From NCBI GenBank assembly GCA_026874595.1, contig CM049319.1, positions 4,804,601 to 4,868,600 on the forward strand: 64,000 nt of DNA, given 5' to 3'. The stretch comes from Sipunculus nudus (taxonomy: Eukaryota > Annelida > Sipuncula > Golfingiida > Sipunculidae). This document shows positions 1-10,375 of this stretch, piece after piece (within the stretch, counting starts at the first letter, position 1; each line of letters starts with the position of its first letter). The translations under genes were made by a program, and so were the position numbers. A model generated the notes under the pieces. The model was not told where the DNA came from. It saw only the letters and a list, made by a program, of their open reading frames with translations, and did no database searches.

Positions 1-524
1 AGAGACAGAGAGAGAATTCAGACCTGTATATATACTAAAATATACTTCGTATTAGTAGGGGCTTTTCATGTGCGTTTTCTGTACAGAAATAATATAGTTT
101 ATTTCGAAGATTAAAGGCAACTAAACGTCCCTTCATTTGGGTGAAATAACTACCTGTCTTAGTACCACATTCTAAGTATCTTGTAACCTGGAATTCTTAT
201 GTTATTGTTCAATCATCAGGTTCTCAAAATATTTCCCCTGGAGTTTTGTCCCTGAGAGACACAAGGAATGGTATCACGATTCAGCCTGAACGCACGGACT
301 TTCCCATTTTTACTACAAATATAATACATTTTATATTTCTACTTAAATATTCCGAAGGCTCTCCTTTGCTTGTGAAGGATTCTATGGAGCAGTGGGCTTC
401 GTCCAAACCTAGTAATGCAGGAGTCCCATCTTTTTTAATTATTTAATAAAGAACTTCCAGATGTCTAAACCGTGATGCCGACCAGGTGGAATAGGAATGG
501 GAGATGATAAAATGTATGCATAAA
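1..524. other. Non-coding, nothing recognised
   Basis: AT-rich sequence. The only ORF is short (66 codons) and has no recognisable domain or coding signature. A short AG-rich run opens the window. Confidence 0.5.
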
Positions 525-1268
525 AAAAGATTATAGATGGCGCCACCTAAATTGTGTAGGAGTAAGCCATCCAAGATCCGTGGACATGCAACAAGTCAGG
601 CGAATCCTAATATATGTGTGTTTTCACACAATAGACGCACGACTAGACACAAAACGTAAACGCTAGTTAATGGCGGCTCCAGTCTTGTGTACGTAAAAAT
701 GTTATCACCGATTTATGGACGTGCAACATGTCAAGCGAATTGTGGGATATATATGATTTCACCAATAATAGACGCACGGAGAAACGATTTTAGTTGGCCA
801 CCAGTCTGGTCTACAAGAAAGCTATCGAAGATCTTTGGACATGCGACTTGTCACAACAATATATATCATGGCTCTTGGGATGTTTGGGATTTCACACAAT
901 GGACGCACGGATGGACACAACACGAAACGATTGTAAATGGCACCCTAGGTCTTGTATGAAAAAGTCATCAAAGAGCCGGGGACAAGCACATATTTAGGCC
1001 AATACATCAACATACTCCTAACATATGTATATGGATTACGCTACGCAGACAATTGTAGGTGGCGCCACCGGTTTTTTGTAGGAGAAAGATAATCAAAACC
1101 TGGATATGCAACATTTTAGATCCATACAACTCCTGACACTCCAAGCATCTTGCGCATATAACATTTAAGATATATGTGCAGATGAACGCTTCGCAAAAGC
1201 AATGGAAAGGGCCTCCAGTCATGTGTACAAGATATAACCATCCCGAATCTATGGACACACCAAACAAG
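525..1268. repeat. Diverged ~120-150-bp tandem repeat, about six units
   Basis: A recurring block made of a (C/T)ATC-AAGATC-like stretch, then TGGACATGCAAC, then a (C/T)TGTC-like stretch begins near 567, 701, 821, 963, 1088 and 1240. Each block is followed by variants of 'cacacaatggacgcacgg' and 'gatggcgccacc...cttgtgta'. Spacing is 120-152 bp and the units are heavily diverged, so this is an old satellite-like array. The short ORFs inside it, at 687-959 and on the minus strand at 1007-1267, follow the repeat and are not genes. The family is not identified. Confidence 0.6.
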
Positions 1269-2226
1269 TTGGGTACCAGTTAATATCTACCATGTAATGA
1301 TGAAGACATTAAGATGCCAAATTCCATCCAGCGGTTCTCTGGTCGGTCGGTGGTCGGCTTATAACCTAGTATTCGTGTGTTGGTGGACACAACTACTGTT
1401 ACCTTTAACGAATGCTGGTATATTTTGTATCAAATCGGTATAACGCCAAGCAATATCGGAGGTATTCCTTTCAAGTAATATATATTTGCCTGAACAAGCT
1501 AAACGTGAACTTATCATTTGTGTCATATACACAGTAGATACCATTTTTTAAATAGCGGAACACGTGACCGTGTGCGACAGTCATGATAAAGTCCCGTATA
1601 TGTCTCTGGGATCAAAGCCACCTTGCACGTTGGATCGTATGCGATATCTATAAATGTCTTTATCTGTAGATCTCTTTTCTGGCCGGCAGTACACGAACTT
1701 TTTATCTGAATAGTTTATTCCTCAGAATACATGCATAGTATCAACATTAGAAACTGTGTCTCCGGTACCAGCACTTTGAGGTTCTACTACAGGTAATTTC
1801 ATGGTACTATATATAATGGTTTGACTGTGCGGACATTCTTTTATACATTTGATGGCTCACGGGTTAAAAGTTCATTCTCGACATTAAGTCAGAATTAAAC
1901 ATACCTATCAATGGTGTCCCATTTTATTTGACTCCGCAAGAAAACCATGTATCTGACATATTTGTCGTGACTTTGCAACTTTTATGATAAAAACGGAACC
2001 GGGTGTACGAGAGGATTATCTGCATTTACCATAAACTTCGCCATTTTGAACGGCTATTTCGTCATTTTTAAACTGGATTAGTATGAGCTTGGGAAAACAA
2101 CAAGAAGTCGTGCAGGACAAAAAAGGCATTTTAGACCACGCATTATTCGGCCGGTTTAAACTTGCATACAATTTGGACAAATAGATATGATGTCCCCATG
2201 GATCTTTCACATTTCGTGAGTAAAGG
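1269..2226. other. Non-coding, nothing recognised
   Basis: No ORF here has a recognisable domain and there is no obvious repeat structure. It separates the tandem array from the SINE. Confidence 0.45.
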
Positions 2227-2243
2227 AAACTAGGTTATATTCG
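2227..2243. repeat. SINE 5' target-site duplication
   Basis: The sequence aaactaggttatattcg is repeated exactly at 2639-2655, on the other side of the SINE. Confidence 0.9.
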
Positions 2244-2638
2244 ACCGGCTTCTGTGGCTCAGGGGTAGAGCGCAGGACTCAAAGCCGGGAGATCGTGGGT
2301 TCGAATCTCAGCCGAGGCGGTGAGGTTTTTCGCGGTCGGCCCCACCCAGGGTGAGCGCTCTGCAGGCTTAATGGGAAGGCTGTGCCCCACAGCCGTGTAT
2401 CACTCACATACAATGCGTCTTTGGGGGGTTCCTCGGTGTTATGACCCAGCAATGGGGGTGATTACACACCCAGGGTCTGGGTGACACCAGGATACAGAAT
2501 AAAAATGATAGGAAGCGAGTGCTACCGCCCTGTCAAGTAGTCCCAAACCGAAATGGAAACTCTGCAGATGTACATACTTAGGTTAAGAATTAAATAAGTG
2601 AGCATTACCTCCACAAAAAAAAAAAAAAAAAAAAAAAA
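2244..2638 (+). mobile_element. Full-length tRNA-derived SINE
   Basis: A Pol III split promoter is visible: A-box TGGCTCAGGGG at 2255-2265 and B-box GGTTCGAATCT at 2298-2308, spaced as in a tRNA. This head is followed by a ~300-bp non-tRNA body and an uninterrupted poly(A) tail from about 2615. A 17-bp direct duplication, aaactaggttatattcg, flanks the element at 2227-2243 and 2639-2655. That is the signature of target-primed insertion. The perfect TSD and long pure A-tail indicate a recent insertion. It is not a functional tRNA: there is no 3' acceptor strand closing the tRNA. A degraded relative lies at 10259-10375. Confidence 0.9.
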
Positions 2639-2655
2639 AAACTAGGTTATATTCG
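2639..2655. repeat. SINE 3' target-site duplication
   Basis: Exact copy of 2227-2243. The first A residues merge with the poly(A) tail, so the boundary could shift by a few bases. Confidence 0.9.
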
Positions 2656-5600
2656 TGTTGCGAGTGCAATGCACTCGTTGGAGCCTCTTTAATCTTAATA
2701 ATAAATATCACCAACTATCGCATCGCCGGAGTGGAGGTCGATAGGACTATTTCAGTAATACGATGAGATTAAAATTACGAAATGTCCGACAATCTGAGAA
2801 CATGTAACTGCATTTTGACTTAACTGAGGCTGGAAATGCACAACAACAAGGAAGCATGACGAATTACTAAATGTCGTTTCCATGAAAACCACAAATCAGG
2901 TCACGGTAACTCATTTTTCATGAGCTAGAGGTGATAAAAACACGTCTGAACAGCTTATAGTAAGAGAGTTTTCAATGTTCAAGATTTATGGACATTAATT
3001 CAAATATTTAAATATGTCAGCAAGAAAAGTTTGAGTAAACTTACCAAACCCACTCTTCAGAATTTCATAGTTGTTGAGCTTTACTTTTGTTAGTTTCTAT
3101 GAGTAAAATCTAACAGAAATCATACCGGACTACAAGGCATGAATGTTTATCTAAAATTGGTATATATAAAAATTTTACTCTGAAATTTCTAACCATTCGG
3201 ACCCACCAATATGGCCAACAAGCAGCCATCTGGGGCCCAATCACATATAAACATGTTACAAAGTTAGAGTGGGTGCGACCACAAGTGTTAGGTAAACAGA
3301 CACACGAGGATTGTGTTTACCAAAACACAAAGCCATAACAAGGTGTTAAAAAGCCGTATGCGAGATACTGAGACTGTGTGCCGGGATGGTTTAGCTAGGA
3401 AACTTTTGTATAAAGAAATACTAAACTGATGGTGTGAAAAAATAGGTATAATATTGCTCCTGATTATGTCCCTTTCAAATTCTTTTTGTGCACATTATCT
3501 TGGGAACCATTCAAGCAGTTGCCTAGAAACATTTTCTGAGGTGTTGTACATAGGGGGCCGCGCTATCGCAGAAAAGAATATCACACCCATCAGTAAATTC
3601 CAAATTTGTTTGCCAGTTTACCCACCCACCCAACCAATACAACGTATAAAACAGATGATTTGAAGTTAGCAAGTCCGTGTGCTGGGATGGGTTTCCTGGG
3701 AAACTTTTGAGAGGGCCAGGTGGAGCACGTGGACCTGTATATGTGTTCAGCTTATTTCAAATCAGGGAGACTGTCTTTGATACGGAATACATCTGCCATA
3801 ACACGGTGATCTAGGTCATCGAGGTGTATCCTGGCCAATCATTTAAGGTTGATACGTTTGTGGATGAAGGAAGCCATGGTAGAACAATCAGCAAGACAGG
3901 GAATTAATCTATTTACCTTTGAGGGCAATGATTATGTAAAAGATCTAAACGATAGGATCTCTAAATATCAACAACTGGATTTTTACCGTCTAATGGATTG
4001 GCTTACTTCCATTGTAACACCTAGACATATATACATTTATATTCAATTATGGATATTATTTTCATTTTTATACAAGTATACCAAGTAACATGTTTCTAAA
4101 CTTTGTCCGCATGTTTTAATGGATCTACAGTGTGTTAATACATTGGGGAATGTCACCTTTTCCTATTAGATCAACAGCTTAACCTGAACTGGGTCATCAC
4201 TGGTTGGGATGACCCTCTCCTATGACGTTCAGTGACACCAGTCCTGTTTCAAAACCTTCGGTAAATTCCAAAAATCGGCCCAAATCTGCTTCTGTCAGAT
4301 TCGTACCCACACCTCTGAGTGCATGATTGGCTTTTGGTCTTCCAAAACCAATTAAGCCGAGAAGACCTAACGCTACGTCGCCATCACGTGATTATTGTTT
4401 ACGTAACGTGGGCACGACGATGAAAAATGCACGTATTTTTAAAACGTTGTAACACAGTTAAAGTCATGCTGGTACTAAAACAGATATTTAGAATGAGTCA
4501 CTTCATAAGCATCTATTTCATGGCACTAGAAAAAAACATTAGTTGGTGTTGGTAGTCAACCCCCGCTGAAGCATGACGGTATAGCTGTAAAAACAAAATG
4601 AACTTTATTGTTCTTTGGTGAGTAAAAGTGATCTTGGCAGTTCGCTTATAGAATACATGCACCCGAGGTGTGTTTGTGTTATCTGAGTATTTTGGAGTTT
4701 GCATGCGTTACACATGAGGCAGGTAATATATGTCAACCGCCCATAATGTGATATGCAGGGAACACGCGCACGGCACAGTGACGTCAGAGATCCACTACTC
4801 GGCCACAAAGCATGAGGATTCTGTGATATCCACTCTCACCACGTATACAACATTCAATGTCGACATGTCTGGAATTAAAAGGTAGGTGCGCCATTTAAAC
4901 TACGGCGGATAAAACAGGATGATGGAACTTTTATTCTCTCATACACAACCGATAAATGAACGAATGTTGTCAGGCGATGTGATCCAAGAAATTGGGATGT
5001 GAAAATCAGGACATTATGTTCAATCAAGAAAACAATATTAATATTTTCTTCATGGAAATAAGGAAACTATTTTCCATCAAGAGAGAAAAAAAAGAGAAAA
5101 ATATTTACTTTCAAGAAAATAAGCACAATAGTTCCCTCCTGAAATAAACTGTCAATCCTTATCCTAAATGGACATTAAAATTTACCATCTTAGATTTACA
5201 AAAATCAATAAATAGGTCTTCTATTAAAATTAAAGGGCCCCATCAGCTATCTGACCTTAATAACGAAATGGTAATCCCTCGGAGCTTTTAAAAAATAGGC
5301 CAGAAAACGTGGATATCAACGCATACAGGTTGCATGTTTTGTTTACATCAATGTGTTTATAATATGTAGGGGCCCGCCAAAATAATTAAAACAAATTCAA
5401 CAAGGGCATGTGTCAGCAAGTCAGATAAGCCAGAGATTTGCAAACGGCGTTTTGCAACAAGTGACCTTCCTACCTCCGCATATATGTAACCTACCACCTA
5501 AGGTAACATGTTTTTCCCGTTTGTCAACATTGCTGTGTTTACAAACATGTTGCTGACAAACGAGTTCACACATCCTTCACGAAGGCCTTATAAGAACTTT

Positions 5601-6399
5601 TCACAACCAAATTAGATCATTAATATATACACAGAGGAAGACAGAAATCACATAAATTCTTTTTCAAAAGGCAGGTGAATGGGCACCTTTAATTAAGCTC
5701 TTCCAAAGTCACAATCATAAATATAGGTCAGTATACGCTAAATGCCGTAATTTCATAACATTTCATTGATAAGTACGACCTGTAATGCAGCTGAAGTTAA
5801 AGATATAGAAATTCCGAAAAAAAAACCCAAAGAAATCATGAAAAGATTTTTACAGGATAAATTCGAAGAGTAATCCTGCTTACTACGCTATCCCATGATT
5901 CGGTTGTCTGCCACAGGTTTATTCTGGCTCTATGTTTCCTATAGATAAGGAATCATAATAAAATAGCTGAGTTCTTTAGTAAAACCCAGAACAAGGGACA
6001 CATTATTAAAGTATGTGTGGTGATGGCATATAGCAGGTAATACAACATGTAATAACACAAACATTAGCTGTTATAGAGCTTTGTTCATAACTGTTCATGC
6101 GTTGTGGTATTGGGCATTAACTCCCAGAGCTACTGAGTAAATCTGCTTTTCCTCTATAGTTTGTTAGATACTGAAATGTGCAAGAGGGGCATATGCTACA
6201 AACACACATGGTGACAAGGCCTCTTTAAATAGTTTGCTAACATCAGCTGATATTAGCCACATATGGAAATGTTTCTCACGGTCACACGCTCAACAGAATG
6301 CAAAACGTCCATAAAGTGAGTGCAAAGTCTGGTCTATCATAACACGTATCTCATTTGCAGATACATAGGAAGGGTCACAAACGTGAAGGACATTAATCG
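2656..6399. other. Long non-coding stretch upstream of fucosyltransferase A
   Basis: No recognisable exon or RNA gene. The ORFs are all short (the longest, 3849-4088, is 79 codons) and none resembles a known family. The distal promoter or 5'-UTR exon of fucosyltransferase A may lie here, but I cannot place it from sequence alone. Confidence 0.4.
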
Positions 6400-6468
6400 T
6401 TATATAAAGACAACTTATAGTTGTCACGTCATCTTATATAAAAACAACACCAAGGTTGTCACGTCAGT
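6400..6468 (+). promoter_or_regulatory. Duplicated TATA + CACGTCA module upstream of copy A
   Basis: Two tandem 34-35-bp units (6400-6433 and 6434-6468) each start with ttatataaa and end with gttgtcacgtca. Each therefore holds a TATA-like box and a TGACGTG site, the core recognised by CREB/ATF and XBP1-type bZIP factors in animals. The module lies about 245-310 bp upstream of the copy A start codon and 180 bp before the putative 5'-UTR acceptor. It could be a promoter or an intronic enhancer; if the acceptor at 6646-6647 is used, it would be in an intron. Function is inferred only. Confidence 0.35.
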
Positions 6469-6647
6469 AAGACGAACGTTGGATTGAAAATATTTTAATT
6501 GGAATGTTAATAGGTCTTGAAGACATAAATATACTCAAAGTAGAACTGATTTTGATTATGATTTGACACAATGTTAAATCGGTTGTCGAGTAACCTTCTT
6601 CGCCATTGATACTTTATTGTTTATTTTAATGGTTGCTTTCATTTCAG

Positions 6648-6711
6648 AACCGTGCGTCCATAGAATTTACATATAAAGGATAACCATAAACAGTTACTGG
6701 ATATAAAATTA
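6648..6711 (+). other. 5'-UTR portion of copy A first coding exon, with splice acceptor
   Basis: A polypyrimidine stretch ending in ttcatttcag (AG at 6646-6647) precedes 64 nt of leader and the ATG at 6712. Copy B has the same motif, tttatttcag, exactly 64 nt before its ATG, and copy C has one 67 nt before. This argues that all three inherited a 5'-UTR intron. The upstream non-coding exon was not found. Confidence 0.6.
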
Positions 6712-7664
6712 ATGGCTGCCAGATTTAAGAGATATTTTATTCGCAGCCTTGTGTTGTGCCTAATTCTACTGTTGTATTTCAACAAGGATACATTGGTTCA
6801 GATTAAATCAAAACTTCACAAGGTTCAGCGGAATAAAAGGTATGGACTGGACCAAGATGATTACAAAACTCCATTAATCTACTATGCAAATGAATCTGTA
6901 ATTCCTGTTCCGTTTGACTTTTTGCCGCGTGGGACTGCGGAAACGGACGACAGGATTCAAAAACAGTTAGCCCTGGAACCACGTGGTTCAAAACATAAGT
7001 TCAAGGTCATTCTGGATTTGACCTTTAATGATTTTTCTCACGGTCAAGACCATTTCTTGGAGATGGAGTGTCCTGTGAATACCTGCCACAGATTAGAATC
7101 CCAGGACATAATGGGACAGAATTTTAATCAAACAATTGATGCAGTTATACTTATGCACGCGTCGGAGGTTCCAAGTGTTTTAAACCCTAAGCGACCTGGT
7201 ATCATCTGGATTTATTTCAACCTTGAATCACCATTACACACATACGGTTTAAATAAACTTAAAGACCAGATAAACTGGACCGCCACCTACCGGTTAGACT
7301 CGACAGTAGTGGTCCCTTATTGGCAATACAACCGCAGTCACAACGAGGCTGGAAAATCGTTTGACGACAATGCCATGGCAAAGGAGAAAAAATATACTTC
7401 CAGAAACTATGCAGCGGGGAAGACAAAATTAGTCGCATGGTTTGTCTCGAATTGTAACGCGCAATCTGGGAGGATGACTTACGCAAAGGAATTACAGAAG
7501 TACATCAATGTTGATATATACGGAAGTTGTGGGACGCTGCGATGTTCCAGGGATTACATGAGTTCGTGCCTACATGCCCTGAAAGTAGTTTACAAATTTT
7601 TCTTGGCATTTGAAAACTCTATATGTAAAAATTATATAACAGAAAAAATTCACCACGCGCTCAG
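6712..7664 (+). CDS. Alpha-1,3-fucosyltransferase copy A (GT10), coding exon 1
   Basis: GT10 enzymes transfer L-fucose from GDP-fucose to GlcNAc in alpha-1,3 linkage on glycans and work as type II Golgi membrane proteins. This exon encodes residues 1-317 plus two bases of the next codon. A basic N-terminus and hydrophobic stretch (about residues 8-23) form the signal anchor, followed by a short stem to about residue 65. The GT10 N-terminal lobe starts near VPFDFLPRG and includes the FNLESP motif. N188-W-T-A-T-Y-R..DS is the family motif and also an N-glycosylation sequon. FENSICKNYITEK at 300-312 is the GDP-fucose-binding motif. Here N307 stands where copies B and C, and most of the family, have Asp. 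The donor is AG|GTAGGT, phase 2. With exon 2 the protein is about 426 residues. The ATG at 6712 is chosen because it precedes the anchor directly. Acceptor specificity cannot be read from sequence. Confidence 0.93.
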
Positions 7665-8614
7665 GTAGGTCGTGTATTGATAAATGGGTCATTTACATAT
7701 TAAACGCTTCAAACATAAATGTATCAAACCGTCACCTGCTATATTTTAACAAACATACTCTTTCTCATTTCGTTAAGTTGATGAAACACGTAGTAGAATT
7801 TAAAAAATAAATTGAAAAATTTAGTAGAATTTTACATTGAATATTAATTTTAGGTTATTTCATTAGTTAACTACCTTTGTTCACACTGTAACCATAAAAG
7901 TTCATGCTTACTTTCAGTCCTATTGTTTGTCGTCGTCTGTCGTTTTCGCTGTATATTTCTTTCTGAAATTCTTAACACAAATTGTTTCGACCAAAATATC
8001 GGAAGAGTTTGAAAACTGGTGACATTGACCTTGATCTTCAAGGTCAAATCAACCGATTTGGAAACCTTTGGAACAACTTTACTTTTGAAGTATTATGTTG
8101 TCCTCAGATTGGATAGACAAGTTGTTTCATCCAAGTTAGCGGAGTTTGAAAACCGGGAGCAATTTGTTTTTTGCTCAGGGCCAGATCAGCTCAATTATAG
8201 GCCATGCATGGTGTCAAAGGACTGTTTCTTGTGGTTAATTGTACTGCAGATTTGTTCTTGATACATGTATTTGAAACAAAAGTTTTTTCTAAAAAAAAAT
8301 CAGTTAAGAAACTTGTGACCTTGATCTGCACAGTCTAATCTGTGGAAATCTAGGTTTTCCTGGACCCTCATTTCAATAGTACTGCATACCCCCTTCTAAT
8401 TACACACACTAATCGCAGTTTAAACAAGTTCTCACAGGAGTTTGAAAATAGACGACTTTGACATTAACTTTCAAAGTAAAATCTTTGAAAATTTATGACT
8501 TCTGAAAATATATTATGGGATGGTGGTCATATATCTGTATTTATGGCTGCAAAAACATAACTTTAAATTCACTTTTTTACAATATGTAATTTGTTATTTA
8601 TTATGACCAATCAG
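7665..8614 (+). other. Intron of fucosyltransferase copy A
   Basis: Begins GTAGGT and ends tgaccaatcag, with the AG at 8613-8614. It interrupts an Arg codon (AG|A, phase 2). It holds weak internal repetition of a 'ggagtttgaaaa' block near 7999, 8139 and 8435. It also holds a perfect 10+3+10-bp palindrome of TCAAGGTCA half-sites at 8025-8047. Confidence 0.85.
8025..8047. promoter_or_regulatory. Everted TCAAGGTCA palindrome, possible nuclear-receptor site
   Basis: TTGACCTTGA-TCT-TCAAGGTCAA is a perfect 10-bp inverted repeat with a 3-bp centre. TCAAGGTCA is the extended half-site recognised by ERR/SF-1 type nuclear receptors. The surrounding block recurs loosely in this intron, so it may instead be part of a repeat. 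Regulatory function is inferred. Confidence 0.25.
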
Positions 8615-8942
8615 AAACGACGCGGTACCGATTGTCCTGGGCGCTCCAAAAGAGGACTATGAACGTATGGCGCCACCTGGATCGTTTATACATGTGGACG
8701 ACTTCCGGTCACCGGAACATCTGGCTCAGTACCTTCATTATCTGTCTCAGAACGACACAGCCTACAACGAGTATTTCCTGTGGAAGGGACACGGGGAGTT
8801 TGTGGAGAACAAGTTTATGTGCAGGATCTGTGCTTTACTACACGAACGTCTGCCGCCGATATGGTACGGAGATATTGAAGCTTGGTGGAACGGAGAGGAG
8901 GGGTCAAGTGTTTGTGACACTAGTAAAATCAATGTAGATTGA
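8615..8942 (+). CDS. Alpha-1,3-fucosyltransferase copy A (GT10), coding exon 2
   Basis: Completes copy A. The first base finishes the split Arg codon and the exon then reads N-D-A-V-P-I-V-L-G, the usual GT10 continuation after the TEK...ALR motif. It encodes 108 further residues of the C-terminal Rossmann-like lobe. These include the MAPPGSFI..VDDF segment, the FLWKGHGEF segment and a C-terminal MCRICALL cysteine pair typical of the family. The stop TGA at 8940-8942 overlaps an AATAAA hexamer (8942-8947). If that hexamer is used, the 3' UTR is only a few tens of bases long. The nucleotide sequence is much closer to copies B and C than exon 1 is. The overlapping ORF from 8632 in another frame is a shadow. 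Confidence 0.92.
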
Positions 8943-8947
8943 ATAAA
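8942..8947 (+). terminator. AATAAA polyadenylation signal overlapping the copy A stop codon
   Basis: The hexamer shares its first A with the TGA stop. It is canonical, but its use is unproven. No other AATAAA is obvious immediately downstream. Confidence 0.4.
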
Positions 8948-10258
8948 TGTATCTTTTTTTCTGTTGCGGAGGATATGTTTTCACCCTCACCTATTTTCCT
9001 GTCTGTTAATGTGTTTATTCCATTAACAGGATTAAAAAACTTTGCAATTTTCTTTTCGAAAGCGCAATATTCAGAATATAGGGAAATATAATGCGTTCAC
9101 TGAGATACAATCTCTGGGGGGGGGGGGGGGGGGGTCCCGTTTAAGACGGAGATAAATAATATCCAAACAAAGTTCCAAATCCAGAAGAAAGCGATAAGTC
9201 ATAATTATTTGAAAACACAATTGATGCAAAAATATCGCAAAATGGTAATGTTTACTATTCTGGGGCTTTACTCCACCCCCCTTAACCCGCATCTGGTTGC
9301 CCCCCTGCATTATTGACTATATGTCCGCCAACCTTTCAACACAAAGTGTCGCATGAATCAGGGACTGACATTGTGGGGACCACATTTTGCCATTATAATA
9401 GGTATCAATCGTATAGCAACCATACCTGACACTTTAATATCAGGAGAAAATCTCAAATGTCCCTAAATGCGAATTATTAGCATGATTATCAGCAATAATT
9501 TATATATGGGACTGTTCACGTCGTATTTACACTCTACACTGAGGAGCTAATAAGGGAACAGAGTAATCAGTAGACAGCAGTAGGGCATTATTATAAGGGC
9601 ATTATAAAATTGATTTACTTAAAACATTGGTGATTTTCTTAGATAAGAAATTTTCTTTTCAAATAGAGACATTATTCGAATCATGATTCCCTGTGAAGGT
9701 AAAGATGGCTTCATCACGCACTCACATACTGATATTTATACATATATTTAACTGAGTCTAAATACATTCAGGAGCTTATTATTATTCTTATGCATTCACA
9801 TATTGTGTACAGTATCCGTTATATTTGTAATTGATTTTTTTTATTATATATATGATACACAGAAGCTTTACATGTTACTTGCACAAATGCTACCAAATGT
9901 TCATAACGCAGAAAACTTTGGTACTGATCTGTACATATAAATCAGCGTAAATGATTTTGGAGAAATAAATTAAAGTCAAAACGTACTCCCTTTAAAATGT
10001 TTATTATTTGTTCATAAAATTCTTGAACGAAATAAAATATTTCTTAATGACGGTCGTGTCCCATGTTTTTTTTTCAATAAATCCTGAAAAATATAATATT
10101 ATTTTTCGAAAGGGGACATCGCAGCATCATCTGTCAGAAACTTATCCAGTTATTTCGGTGCATATAAACTCGGGACCACCAATGGATTCGGGCCAAAATC
10201 CCACCCGCGCTAAAATGGTGCTAGTTGAGTTGAATGAATACAAACAATCATGCTTTGG
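8948..10258. other. Non-coding spacer with poly-G tract
   Basis: A G run of about 18 lies near 9117-9134, with AT-rich sequence after it. No exon was recognised. The minus-strand ORF 9071-9310 exists because it reads through the G run as a proline tract and is not credible. Confidence 0.45.
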
Positions 10259-10375
10259 TACCGGCTTCCGTGGGTGAGTGGTATGCCACAGGACACAGAG
10301 CCAGGAAGTCGTGATTCAAAATCTTAGCCGTCTTTTGGATGTTCCTCCGTGTGTGACAAAGAAATGGGGATGGTG
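10259..10375 (+). mobile_element. Degraded fragment of the same tRNA-derived SINE
   Basis: Starts accggcttccgtggg, matching accggcttctgtggc at the start of the SINE at 2244. It keeps the order of that element's head (a decayed B-box, gtgattcaaaatctta, then agccg) and part of its body (a cctc-gtgtgtgac-aatgggga-like block). The A-box has mutated and the tail is lost, so this is an old copy. No TSD was seen. Confidence 0.6.

Noticed and set aside
687-1267. Overlapping ORFs of 67-90 codons near the left end
   Set aside because: They follow the diverged ~130-bp tandem repeat and have no domain or splice context.
2246-2320. tRNA gene
   Set aside because: A and B boxes are present, but there is no closing acceptor stem, and a ~300-bp body, poly(A) tail and TSD follow: it is a SINE.
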